From assembly GCA_023229505.1 (NCBI GenBank), contig JALNZD010000001.1, forward strand, positions 1-64,000: a stretch of 64,000 nt of DNA, in the 5' to 3' direction. Origin of the DNA: Bacteroidales bacterium (GTDB taxonomy: Bacteria; Bacteroidota; Bacteroidia; Bacteroidales; JAGOPY01). The notes beneath the pieces were generated by a model that saw only the letters and a program-made list of their open reading frames with translations, was not told the DNA's origin and did no database searches. Below, piece after piece: positions 52,413 to 60,753 of this stretch. Within the stretch, counting starts at the first letter, position 1. Every line of letters starts with the position of its first letter. The position numbers and the translations under genes were made by a program.

Positions 52413-54335
52413 CTATAACTTTTCAATTAAGCCATAAACCACCGGATTTCCCTTTCTTAATTTTATTGTAAAATCATCAATCAAAAAGTTATCCTTGCCT
52501 TTATTCCAGATATAAATCCTTAACTGAATATCCTGACTGTTTATATTTATATCGGAAAGCTTGAGGGAGTAATGAATCGTAGTCCAATTCTTATTTGCTT
52601 CCTCGTCTGAATAAAACAAATCGAATCGTGCACCTCCCCAATAAATATTCTTACCCTTAGAATCTAAAGAAGCTATGAGGATAGCATCATTATGTTTATC
52701 AAGTAAATAGGTTTTAACTGATACATCTATAAAGTCATTTTCATTTGAAATTATCTCCTTTAATGATCTTGAATAGGCTGGTGACCATTTTGTTTTATCA
52801 TCAATCAAGTAAGATGTTTTTCCTGAAAACCATATAGAATCCACATTTTTTCTTTTATCGATTGAAGACCAATATTTTTTCCCTTCAATTTCAAAATCCT
52901 GATATTCAATAATATTATTCTCTTTCTTTACTGCTTTCGAAAATATAAAGCTTGTTCCGCCTGCATAGTTATTTTGCACTTCTATAGCAGGGTAATAGTC
53001 CTGTATTACTGGAACAGATAATGGATTATTGTAGGATAAACAACCAAAATAAAGATAATCAGATAATTGGCTTTGCTTCTCAAGATAAGTGATAAGATTA
53101 TTTATAGTAGAAAAAGAATCAAACCAAATAAAGTTCGTATCAATTTTTAAATTTTCAAAGTAATAACGGGATATGTTTTTATCTGAATCAATGATTGATG
53201 CAATACCTATATATGAGTTTATCGCCTTTTGATGATCAGTTAAAACATTTATATACTGCGCATTGTAGAACAAAGTATAATGTTTTCTCACAATTATGAC
53301 AGAATAAATGTTTATAGACAGGATAGCCAGAACAAGCAGTAGATTAATTATTGTTTTCTGAGGTTTTATATGACCAAACAAAATAAAATACAAAAACGGG
53401 AAACTGAAAATCAGAACAGAATACTGAAGGACATTATTAACATATTTTGAATAAAAAAATCCAATTAAAAAAGGGATGAAAAACCAACAAGCAAACAATA
53501 TAAAGTGGTGATAGTTAATATCCTGCTTTTTTATTTTTAAGAAGCCAAATAAGATTAGCAATATGGCAAGCACATAAGAAATTACTGAAAAATTAAAGGT
53601 ATAACCAAGGTAATTTAAAATGAAGTCATTGTTAATTTTTCCCAGCCATCCTTCATTGCCACCCATGTTTAACTGGTATAATAATATCCTAATATGAGGA
53701 ATATACAGTAACATGATAATAACGTTACTGATTATGTATTTCAGTAAATATTGTCTACGTATAAAAAATAATCCACTTACACCTACAATAGCGGCAAACA
53801 ATAAGCTAAAGTGGTGATTGTATGCACATAATGAAGCTGATATTATAAAAAGGAAACTATTCAGCCAGAACCTTTTTTGGGGGGATAGCATGATTTTAGT
53901 CCAGAAATAGACCATCAACAATGAAAAAAACAGCCCGTTCGAATACGGCCGGGCAATTTGACTGTACATGATAGTATACTGGATACTTGCAAGAAATGAA
54001 GCTGAGATTAGTGCGACCGTTTCATTATACCATTTCCTGGCAATCAGATATATAAGGTAAACCGATAGAATCCCGCAAAGGATAAATGGCAGTTTCACGA
54101 TCCATTCGGAATATCCCCATAATTTTGTCCAGAAATAGAGCCATACCTGGATGCCCGCAGGAAGCGTGTCGACTTTTACTCCTTTTTCAATTAACTCAGA
54201 AAAACTATCAAAGTGGGTCCGGAAAAGAGCGCTGAATTCATCATACGTATAAGGAATTTCAGTTAAATGATATAACCTTAACGCCGCAGCTACTATAATA
54301 ATCAGTATTAATATTGCTTTATTTGTCAGTTTCAT
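52413..54335 (-). CDS. Membrane glycosyltransferase, GT39/ArnT-like
   Basis: 640 residues. About 11-12 transmembrane helices lie in the first 370 residues. The first periplasmic loop carries the acidic pair D32-E33 in YTYDEFSALFRTHFD, the catalytic-loop feature of GT-C enzymes (PMT/ArnT/DPM-using mannosyltransferases). The C-terminal 250 residues form a soluble, probably periplasmic domain rich in beta-strands and aromatic residues, ending in a jelly-roll-like region. The enzyme should move a sugar from a polyprenyl-phosphate donor to lipid, glycan or protein; the acceptor is unknown. The gene is markedly AT-rich compared with its ribosomal and division neighbours, so it was possibly acquired. 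It is single, with no other glycan genes around. Confidence 0.75.
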   Translation of the reverse strand: MKLTNKAILILIIIVAAALRLYHLTEIPYTYDEFSALFRTHFDSFSELIEKGVKVDTLPAGIQVWLYFWTKLWGYSEWIVKLPFILCGILSVYLIYLIARKWYNETVALISASFLASIQYTIMYSQIARPYSNGLFFSLLMVYFWTKIMLSPQKRFWLNSFLFIISASLCAYNHHFSLLFAAIVGVSGLFFIRRQYLLKYIISNVIIMLLYIPHIRILLYQLNMGGNEGWLGKINNDFILNYLGYTFNFSVISYVLAILLILFGFLKIKKQDINYHHFILFACWFFIPFLIGFFYSKYVNNVLQYSVLIFSFPFLYFILFGHIKPQKTIINLLLVLAILSINIYSVIIVRKHYTLFYNAQYINVLTDHQKAINSYIGIASIIDSDKNISRYYFENLKIDTNFIWFDSFSTINNLITYLEKQSQLSDYLYFGCLSYNNPLSVPVIQDYYPAIEVQNNYAGGTSFIFSKAVKKENNIIEYQDFEIEGKKYWSSIDKRKNVDSIWFSGKTSYLIDDKTKWSPAYSRSLKEIISNENDFIDVSVKTYLLDKHNDAILIASLDSKGKNIYWGGARFDLFYSDEEANKNWTTIHYSLKLSDININSQDIQLRIYIWNKGKDNFLIDDFTIKLRKGNPVVYGLIEKL

Positions 54336-54616
54336 ACTTCAAAAGAAAGAAATTAGCGCCAGGCAAGTAGTGTCTGGACCGTGTAAAATTAATACTAAAG
54401 ATACAGTTTGCAAATAGATTCCCGCTTGCGCGAGAATGACGGGGATCACGGGGGATTAGAAGACGGCGCGGCACGCCTTAAAATATTGACAGAGGTGTGC
54501 CGCGCCGGTTTGTTTTTCCTCTCCCACTGCGTCATTCCCGCGAAAGCGGGAATCTGCCGGCAATTCCAAATTGTGAAGCCCGGGCTGGCCTTTGCGCGTC
54601 TTTCGCCCAGTATTTT
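54336..54616. other. Intergenic stretch with MITE-like palindrome
   Basis: About 280 bases. The centre is the nested palindromic element given separately (54416-54555). The flanks are short and without genes; about 60 bases follow the palindrome before the small leftward reading frame. Confidence 0.6.
54416..54555. mobile_element. MITE-like nested palindromic element
   Basis: Outer inverted repeats of 26 bases: 54416-54441 (AGATTCCCGCTTGCGCGAGA and on) and 54530-54555 (its complement, with two mismatches). An inner inverted pair is GGCGCGGCACGCCT (54465-54478) and AGGTGTGCCGCGCC (54493-54506). The ATTCCCGCGAAAGCGGGAAT core is of a kind seen dispersed in many bacterial genomes. No coding capacity. 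The whole can fold into one long cruciform with two stems. GC content is far above the AT-rich surroundings, which marks it as an insertion. Confidence 0.7.
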
Positions 54617-54775
54617 TTATTCGGTTATCCCTAAGATCCTTTTAATATCATCTAAAGTGAATAATATTAACGGAGTGCTAATTCCTCTTTCATTAAAATC
54701 CAACAAATAATCGCCGTGTCCTGCAATGATATAGACTTTTTTATATATATCTTTTGCCATCAATTTTTCTGTCAT
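54617..54775 (-). pseudogene. 3' piece of frameshifted gene (52 codons)
   Basis: A leftward frame with ATG at 54775 encodes 52 residues (MTEKLMAKDIYKKVYIIAGH, then DYLLDFNERGISTPLILFTL and a short tail). It overlaps the end of the upstream frame by 35 bases. Adding one TA unit to the short TA tract before AAAAAA would join both frames into one protein of about 240 residues, so I take this as the displaced C-terminal part. An independent small protein with its own ATG is the alternative. Confidence 0.45.
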
Positions 54776-55313
54776 ATTTAATTATAAACCTAACCAATTC
54801 CATTCGTTGGCCTTTTAAATTGGGGGATGAATAGAAGTCAGACATTTGTTTTAGAGTACTGCTAAATGAAATTGTGAAGTCATTTATTTCATTTGCTTTA
54901 AGTGTCGAAATATAAGTATTTGGTGCTGTTGATATAGTGCCAAAACTTATCAATGTTATTTCTTTGCTTTTTTGGCTAAGTGCTACAAAATAATCGACAA
55001 ATATTTGAATATTTTCTAATTCGGAGATACCATAATTCTTCACATGGAGATTAAAATTAGCAATATCGCCAGAAATTTCATTTTCAGGAAGGATTCTGAT
55101 TATTGGATCTTGGGAAATTTCAAGCTGCTTAGCAAAAAGAATACTGTCCTTTCTAGATATTTGTTCACTTAGTTTTAAACTCTCTTTAAATTGCTTATTT
55201 GAATTAATAAATGTAAATATTGCGATAAATATTCCTATAACCACAGATATATTGGCTATTTTATCCCAATTCCAGTTCGCAATATTTATCATTAATCTTG
55301 ATAATTTTTTCAT
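54741..55313 (-). CDS. Hypothetical membrane protein, possibly frameshifted
   Basis: 190 residues from the ATG at 55313 (a TTG two codons earlier is open too). It has one transmembrane helix at about 19-36 (IANISVVIGIFIAIFTFI), a coiled-coil-like stretch (SNKQFKESLKLSEQISRKDS) and then a beta-rich domain (IIRILPENEISGDIANFNLHVKNYGISELENIQI). The beta domain resembles the Ig-like folds of many uncharacterised membrane proteins of this phylum. The end (IIKYDRKIDGKRYI) looks cut short in the middle of a beta-strand, and the natural continuation lies in another frame just downstream across a TA repeat. AT-rich accessory gene; function unknown. Confidence 0.6.
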   Translation of the reverse strand: MKKLSRLMINIANWNWDKIANISVVIGIFIAIFTFINSNKQFKESLKLSEQISRKDSILFAKQLEISQDPIIRILPENEISGDIANFNLHVKNYGISELENIQIFVDYFVALSQKSKEITLISFGTISTAPNTYISTLKANEINDFTISFSSTLKQMSDFYSSPNLKGQRMELVRFIIKYDRKIDGKRYI

Positions 55314-55439
55314 TTTCAAAGATATTGGCCATAATATGAGAGTAAATATAATACATATTTCCCAGGCATATCGGAGTACAAATACAACTCGATTATGGTT
55401 CGATCATTTTTTATTGCCAAAAAATGCTAGTGGTGAGAT

Positions 55440-55463
55440 TTAGTGTTTTGGTGCTTTTGTTGC
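55440..55463. repeat. Three degenerate 8-base repeats
   Basis: TTAGTGTT, TTGGTGCT and TTTGTTGC follow each other with an 8-base period in the spacer before the membrane protein at 55530. Similar TTAGTG/TTGGTG arrays occur in other Bacteroidetes spacers as far as I recall. A small hairpin TTTCGG...CCGAAA follows at about 55476-55494. Confidence 0.35.
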
Positions 55464-55529
55464 AAAGAAAAGACATTTCGGAGGGGACCCGAAATTGTAA
55501 TAAAAATGGGCACAATCCGTTAGCAGATT

Positions 55530-56255
55530 ATGAAAAGAATTTCTCTGGCAGTCTTCATTGCGGTCACCTTTTTCGCGGTAGCAATGGGGTTCATGGAAAG
55601 CTCCGTGGTTATTTATCTCAGGGAGATTTATTACCCGGAAGGATTTGCATTTCCGCTGAAAATAATGAATATGCATATCGCATTAACTGAAATTTTCAGG
55701 GAATTCGCAACGCTGGTCATGCTGGGCTCTGTTGGATTTATTGCAGGGAGGACAAGGTTAGAAAAGTTCGGGTTCTTCATCTTTGCTTTTGGCATATGGG
55801 ACATCTTCTTTTATATTTTCCTGAAACTTCTTCTGGGATGGCCAGAAAGCCTTTTTACCTGGGATATTCTTTTCCTGTTGCCGACAACCTGGGTGGGGCC
55901 CGTCCTGGCGCCAGTCATCAATGCCATTACCATGATAATCTTTGGAGTATTGATCTGGTATTTCCAGTCAAAGGATAAGCTATGGCCGGTTAAGATGCGG
56001 GAATGGATAATGCTGGCAGCAGGATCACTTATTGTTTTCTGGTCTTATATTGAAGATTACGTCAGTTTCTTACATCCGAGTTTTTCAGTGTCTGAAATCT
56101 TCTTCCCTAAAGATACCGGACGGCTTATTGAATTTGCAACACATTATGTGCCGCAGGAATTCAACTGGGTAGTTTTTGGAATTGGACAGTTGATTATCTT
56201 GGCAGGTATAGGTTTGTGGTATTTCCGGGAAAGAAATATCAGTGGTCATCCGTAA
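55530..56255 (+). CDS. Polytopic membrane protein of unknown function
   Basis: 241 residues with about seven predicted helices: 4-28 (LAVFIAVTFFAVAMGF), 58-74, 80-103 (FGFFIFAFGIWDIFFYIFL), two between 109 and 145, 155-178 and 214-235 (FNWVVFGIGQLIILAGIGLWYF). Conserved-looking features are charged or polar residues inside helices (ESSVVIYLREIYYPEG, HIALTEIFREFATLV, DIFFYIFLK). The sequence is of normal composition for the genome and is probably a conserved hypothetical integral-membrane protein; no domain is recognised. Its last two codons and stop lie within the ATCCGTG-type palindromic repeat array. Confidence 0.7.
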   Translation: MKRISLAVFIAVTFFAVAMGFMESSVVIYLREIYYPEGFAFPLKIMNMHIALTEIFREFATLVMLGSVGFIAGRTRLEKFGFFIFAFGIWDIFFYIFLKLLLGWPESLFTWDILFLLPTTWVGPVLAPVINAITMIIFGVLIWYFQSKDKLWPVKMREWIMLAAGSLIVFWSYIEDYVSFLHPSFSVSEIFFPKDTGRLIEFATHYVPQEFNWVVFGIGQLIILAGIGLWYFRERNISGHP

Positions 56256-56325
56256 TATCCGTGTCATCCGTGTGCTATTTTATATGGCACACGGATAAAC
56301 ACGGATGCAACGGATTTACACGGAT
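56248..56325. repeat. Palindromic array of ATCCGTG repeats, terminator-like
   Basis: Left arm: ATCCGT (56248), ATCCGTGT (56257), ATCCGTGTGC (56266). Then a nine-base AT loop. Right arm: GCACACGGAT (56287-56296), ACACGGAT (56299), AACGGAT and ACACGGAT (to 56325). The arms are complementary repeat by repeat, so several registers of hairpin can form. It lies between two convergent genes and may serve as a bidirectional terminator. Arrays of ATCCGTG are a dispersed feature in some Bacteroidetes spacers. Confidence 0.7.
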
Positions 56326-56332
56326 TATTGGA

Positions 56333-59300
56333 CTAAAAACTAAAACTTACCCCGAAAGTTGTCCTCCTGGGCAGGCCATAATTCCGCGGATCATTGATAT
56401 AATTGGCGTATAAATAACGGTAAGACTCTTCGGAAAGAGCCCCGGAAATTTGTTTCTGGCTTTCCGGGGCAGAAAGATATCCGTTATCATCTGGTTTCCC
56501 GGTATAGCGATAGACCTTGTAAATTATCTTTGAATTGAAAAGATTCTGAATCGTGCAGTACAAGTTCAGCATGTACCTGTCATTTTTAAAATGAAATCCC
56601 TTTTCAATCTTTAAGTCAAGGTATGCCTGTGCCGGCATGGTCGTAGAATGAGTGTATAAAGTGTATGAGGAACCATCGGGGTTTCTAGTCTTCATATAGT
56701 AAACCCCGGAGTGAAAATGGCCATACACCCCCAGGCCGATGCTACTAAAAAGCGAATAATTAACTGATCCGGAAGGCCCCATATAATCATTTCCGTATCC
56801 TGTATTAAACTGCAGGTAACCTTTTACCAGGTTTTTGGGAACAAGAAAATCATACAGGTGGTATGATGGATTATCTTTGTTGAACAATAAATGATAAGTA
56901 AGTCCATAATTAAACCCGGAGGTCTTACCCGATCTGCGGCTTATGGCCAGGTCTGCGCCGTACTGGATGAAAGGGTCATCAAGATTTTCAAAAGAACTAT
57001 AATCTTTAGGATAAGCGCCGACTCTTCTGGTAAGATAGATAATATTATTTAAATAATCCACATATCCTTCAGCTGAAATAAGAAATCCCGGAAAAGGCAA
57101 AACCGAAAATCCGGCCCTGAACTTGTCTGTTCTTTCAGGTTTCAGGGATCCGTTAGGAATCCAACCTGATAGATTGTCAAAAAAATAATAAGTTGCAGGA
57201 TCGGAAAAGGTTATTTCCGGATTTGGATTCCGGACAGCCGAATTATATCGAAATGATAGAAGCAGCCAATTTTTTAACTTCTTTTGAATGCTTATCTGGG
57301 GTAAAAAATTAAAATAAATCTTATTCCTGGTAAAAACATCAGTAGTTACATGTTCCTGTTCGGGATGAATAAGATAAGGGGAAACACCGGATCCAACATC
57401 CAGTTCGGTAGCATCGCTTATAGGATCTCCATTGCTGTCGTACCACTGATCACCATCACGATATCCCACAATTTGAGTAGGATTCCAAAAATTGTCAACA
57501 TAAACCACAAAATTATTGCCGATTCCCGTAGGTGGCTCAACGGAAAATCCGGGAATATCGGCCAAATCTCCGGCTGTATAGGCTTCATATAATAAATAAG
57601 GATCTTTCAGTACCTGCTGGTTGGCATCAAAGGCATCTATCCTGAAACCGGCAATGATCGACCAACCTTTCAGATTCAGCTGATAGTCGGCATAAGCAGA
57701 ATAGTTCATCGGAACATAGGCGCCTGTCTGCCGCGTATATTCACCCTGGTTATCTTTGGCTGTGAAAAAATCATCAAAAGACACTTTATTCCGAATCCGG
57801 TTTCCTACATAATCATAACCAACGTATGCGACATAGGAACCAATACCGTCATTCAGCAATTCATCCGCGGTGAACATATCAATAGAGAATAACTCCTGCC
57901 CACAATTTACAGTATGTTTTACACCGTCTTTATCAAAATAGTTGATCGAATTAGTACTGAAATCATAGGAATCAATGTCGATAAATTCGAGTCCATCGGT
58001 AGGCAGGCCAAGTTTTTTGCGCAGATTAAAGTCAAAATTTCTTTGCGAAATCTCATCATATTTCCTGCTATAATAAATAGTATCAAGTAAATCACCTTCG
58101 TGGACATACGGATGTTCGAAATCTAATTCCCGCAGGTGAAAATTGGTGATGCTCCTCATTAGTGACCAAAGACCGGTTGGATGAATCTGATAGGATGAAT
58201 AAGAGTCCCTGTTGAACTGAAATCCAAGGTTTATCTTATGCTTGCCAATAATCAGGTCACCGCTCGCAAAGATTTTGACCTGGTGTTGATCCTTAACGGA
58301 ATATTCATTGTAAACAGTACCGGCGTTGTAATAAAGGCCGTAGACATTATTTGGCCGTTGACCGTTGAGCAGGCCACCCCCCAATTGTACCTGGTCCAGG
58401 TTTTGATAATTACCTATTGGCTCACCCTCGTAAATTGAAAAATAAGATGAAGTATAGGCGGCCAACCCGGGATTCAGATCCCCCGGTGAGAATTCCACCA
58501 AAGTGTCATAATCCCAGGAATTTAGAATCCAGGCCTCATCGTAAAAATTTCCATTAATGGAATCGGAACCTATCTGAAAAGTCGGTGTTTTATAAGTATC
58601 GAATTTACCTGCATAGCCATAGCTGAAATAATCCTTGCCGTAATTCGGGTCCTGGGTCACTGCATGATAATAGGAATACTGTCCCTGCACCTGGTAATGA
58701 AACCGGACTGATGCACCGGTATTAACCTGTTGCTCAAACCGAAGGTAATTGTTCGAATAAATGGTTGATTTTTCAGGATTTCCATTCTGGTTGAAAAAAT
58801 AATTCTCATAGATAGGAATTATCTCTTTTTTGGATACCGTATAGGTACCTAGTTTTATGCTCATTCCGTTCTGAAAATCAGCCTGAAGATTGCCGTACAG
58901 CGAATATCCCTTTTTCGCGGCATTGGTATTAAAGAAAGAACTCACTGCATCAGGAGCTTCGGTATAAAGTGCATTCTCATATGTTCCGTCCCATTCCCCT
59001 GCTGCTCTTAGCGGATTGTCGGCCAGGAAATCAAGATATTCGTCAGAAGCATGATCGCGGGAAATATATGAAGGATAAGCATCCGCTGAAGAAAACAGCC
59101 TGGATGCCAACAGGTAGCTCAATGAAACATTTCCCTTATTACCAGACTTGTTAAACCTGATCGGACCTGACAGGATGAGCTGCAGATCATTATCATTGAA
59201 TTGCTTATGCAGAAGCGTGATATTACTTTCGATCCTAAAGGAAAAACTGTCAGGAGATGAAGTAGGCAAAAAATTGCAAAAGCCGGTCAGACTATTTCCA

Positions 59301-59647
59301 TGGTCAAAATAATCTTCAAAAGAATCGAATTTCGCAGACCCAATCAATCTCAAAGGCATTTCTTCCGCAAATCTGACCGGAACCCCATCGAACCAGGTGT
59401 AATTATCCGATATGCTGAAACCATTGCTATAAAAAGAACCGAATTTAGATGCGTTAAACATCTGTGGATTCAGCTCAAAGATATCATTGACATGCACCAA
59501 TGGCAATCCTTGTATCAGGTTACAATCATAATGGGAACCATCATCGGGAAAATCAAGCGTAGAATCTGCTTGTCCGTTAGCATGTTTTATAAAAATGGTT
59601 AACAATAAAACAACTATGATAATTAACCGTTGAGATAGATTAATCAT
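56333..59647 (-). CDS. TonB-dependent outer-membrane receptor
   Basis: 1104 residues from the ATG at 59647 (nine more codons are open upstream). Signal peptide about 1-25 (RLIIIVVLLLTIFIKHANGQ). A plug-like region lies at about 35-150 (IQGLPLVHVNDIFELNPQ, SDNYTWFDGVPVRFAEEMP). A long beta-barrel with many aromatic strand ends follows (SFRYNSAVRNPNPEITFSDP, LKPERTDKFRAGFSVLPFPGF), with a final RRTTFGVSFSF, the C-terminal aromatic signature for barrel insertion. The N-terminal carboxypeptidase-like domain of SusC proteins is missing and no SusD partner follows, so it is not a typical glycan-uptake system. The ligand is unknown. It converges with the membrane protein to its left across a palindromic repeat. 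Confidence 0.88.
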   Translation of the reverse strand: MINLSQRLIIIVVLLLTIFIKHANGQADSTLDFPDDGSHYDCNLIQGLPLVHVNDIFELNPQMFNASKFGSFYSNGFSISDNYTWFDGVPVRFAEEMPLRLIGSAKFDSFEDYFDHGNSLTGFCNFLPTSSPDSFSFRIESNITLLHKQFNDNDLQLILSGPIRFNKSGNKGNVSLSYLLASRLFSSADAYPSYISRDHASDEYLDFLADNPLRAAGEWDGTYENALYTEAPDAVSSFFNTNAAKKGYSLYGNLQADFQNGMSIKLGTYTVSKKEIIPIYENYFFNQNGNPEKSTIYSNNYLRFEQQVNTGASVRFHYQVQGQYSYYHAVTQDPNYGKDYFSYGYAGKFDTYKTPTFQIGSDSINGNFYDEAWILNSWDYDTLVEFSPGDLNPGLAAYTSSYFSIYEGEPIGNYQNLDQVQLGGGLLNGQRPNNVYGLYYNAGTVYNEYSVKDQHQVKIFASGDLIIGKHKINLGFQFNRDSYSSYQIHPTGLWSLMRSITNFHLRELDFEHPYVHEGDLLDTIYYSRKYDEISQRNFDFNLRKKLGLPTDGLEFIDIDSYDFSTNSINYFDKDGVKHTVNCGQELFSIDMFTADELLNDGIGSYVAYVGYDYVGNRIRNKVSFDDFFTAKDNQGEYTRQTGAYVPMNYSAYADYQLNLKGWSIIAGFRIDAFDANQQVLKDPYLLYEAYTAGDLADIPGFSVEPPTGIGNNFVVYVDNFWNPTQIVGYRDGDQWYDSNGDPISDATELDVGSGVSPYLIHPEQEHVTTDVFTRNKIYFNFLPQISIQKKLKNWLLLSFRYNSAVRNPNPEITFSDPATYYFFDNLSGWIPNGSLKPERTDKFRAGFSVLPFPGFLISAEGYVDYLNNIIYLTRRVGAYPKDYSSFENLDDPFIQYGADLAISRRSGKTSGFNYGLTYHLLFNKDNPSYHLYDFLVPKNLVKGYLQFNTGYGNDYMGPSGSVNYSLFSSIGLGVYGHFHSGVYYMKTRNPDGSSYTLYTHSTTMPAQAYLDLKIEKGFHFKNDRYMLNLYCTIQNLFNSKIIYKVYRYTGKPDDNGYLSAPESQKQISGALSEESYRYLYANYINDPRNYGLPRRTTFGVSFSF

Positions 59648-59717
59648 AGAAATAATTTTGGCAAAGGTTAACAACTTCGGAAGTGATATTAATAAGAAGT
59701 AAATATAATTATTTTAT

Positions 59718-59725
59718 TAATTTCG
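59718..59725 (+). promoter_or_regulatory. Possible gldA -7 box
   Basis: TAATTTCG matches TAnnTTTG at all but one position and lies 24 bases before the ATG at 59750. No -33 TTTG is evident upstream. Confidence 0.3.
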
Positions 59726-59749
59726 TTCCATTACAGAACAGCAAAAGGA

Positions 59750-60661
59750 ATGTCAATTGAAGTCAGGAAAGTCATCAAGCTATATGGCAGGCAGCGTGCG
59801 CTGGATGATGTGAGTTTTGAAATAAAACCGGGCGAAATTGTCGGCTTGCTTGGTCCAAACGGTGCCGGCAAGTCTACGTTGATGAAGATCATCACCTGTT
59901 TCATCCCTCCTACAGAAGGTGAAGTCAGTGTGTGTGGCCATGATATTTTTGAAGAATCTCTTCAGGTCAGGGAAAAAGTTGGTTATCTTCCCGAACACAA
60001 CCCGCTATACCTGGAAATGTATGTAAGGGAATACCTGGAATTTATCGCAGGGATCCATAAAATCAAAGGAAATATCAAGGAAAGGGTTGCAGAAATGATT
60101 GAACTGACAGGCCTGGCTCTGGAGCAGAAAAAAAAGATCGGCGCACTTTCCAAAGGTTACCGGCAGCGTGTCGGGTTGGCCCAGGCACTCATCCATGACC
60201 CTGAGGTCCTCATCCTGGATGAACCGACCTCTGGGCTTGATCCCAACCAGATCCATGAGATCAGGAATTTGATCAGGTCAATAGGCACAAAGAAAACAAT
60301 TATGCTTTCCACGCATATTATGCAGGAAGTGGAAGCCATTTGCGACCGCGCCATCATCATTCACAAAGGCAAAATCGTTGCAGATGATGCAACCAGGAAC
60401 CTGGCCGGCACCGTCCGGAATAAAAACCGGATCACGGTGGAATTCAGCGGAAAGATTACAAAAGAGGATTTAAAACATCTTTCTGGAATTTCATCGCTGG
60501 ATCAGTTAAATCCAAACACCTGGGTCATAGAAACCGAGGCTTCCCGGGATATCCGTGAAGATCTGTTCAAACTTGCCGTAAACAAGGATTCAGGCATTCT
60601 TTCATTGAATAAGGAAGAACTCAGGCTGGAGGAGGTCTTTCAAATCCTGACCCAAAACTGA
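59750..60661 (+). CDS. gldA: ABC transporter ATP-binding protein GldA
   Basis: 303 residues. Walker A GPNGAGKST at 35-43, signature LSKGYRQRVGLAQAL, Walker B LILDEPTSGLDPNQ, H-loop LSTHIMQEVEAICDRA. The start VRKVIKLYGRQRALDDVSFEIKPGEIVGLL and a C-terminal extension of about 70 residues with a beta domain match GldA of gliding Bacteroidetes. GldA, with GldF and GldG membrane subunits, forms an ABC transporter needed for gliding in some species. gldF and gldG are not next to it here; they may be elsewhere. A more general export ATPase role is possible. Confidence 0.82.
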   Translation: MSIEVRKVIKLYGRQRALDDVSFEIKPGEIVGLLGPNGAGKSTLMKIITCFIPPTEGEVSVCGHDIFEESLQVREKVGYLPEHNPLYLEMYVREYLEFIAGIHKIKGNIKERVAEMIELTGLALEQKKKIGALSKGYRQRVGLAQALIHDPEVLILDEPTSGLDPNQIHEIRNLIRSIGTKKTIMLSTHIMQEVEAICDRAIIIHKGKIVADDATRNLAGTVRNKNRITVEFSGKITKEDLKHLSGISSLDQLNPNTWVIETEASRDIREDLFKLAVNKDSGILSLNKEELRLEEVFQILTQN

Positions 60662-60680
60662 TTTATATTTAATTTATTTT

Positions 60681-60688
60681 TAGCTTTG
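60681..60688 (+). promoter_or_regulatory. metK -7 promoter box
   Basis: TAGCTTTG is a perfect TAnnTTTG box, with an expected start near 60695 and a leader of about 60 bases. Just inside the transcript, CCTGAT and ATCAGG (about 60693-60710) form a small hairpin that could also end gldA transcripts. No SAM riboswitch fold was recognised in this short leader. Confidence 0.6.
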
Positions 60689-60753
60689 CAGCCCTGATAT
60701 TTAAATCAGGCCTTTCCTTAAATAAACAAGAATAATCAACAAATACATTTATT

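Noticed and set aside
60662..60753. SAM riboswitch in front of metK
   Set aside because: The leader is only about 60 bases with one small hairpin and no recognisable SAM-binding core.
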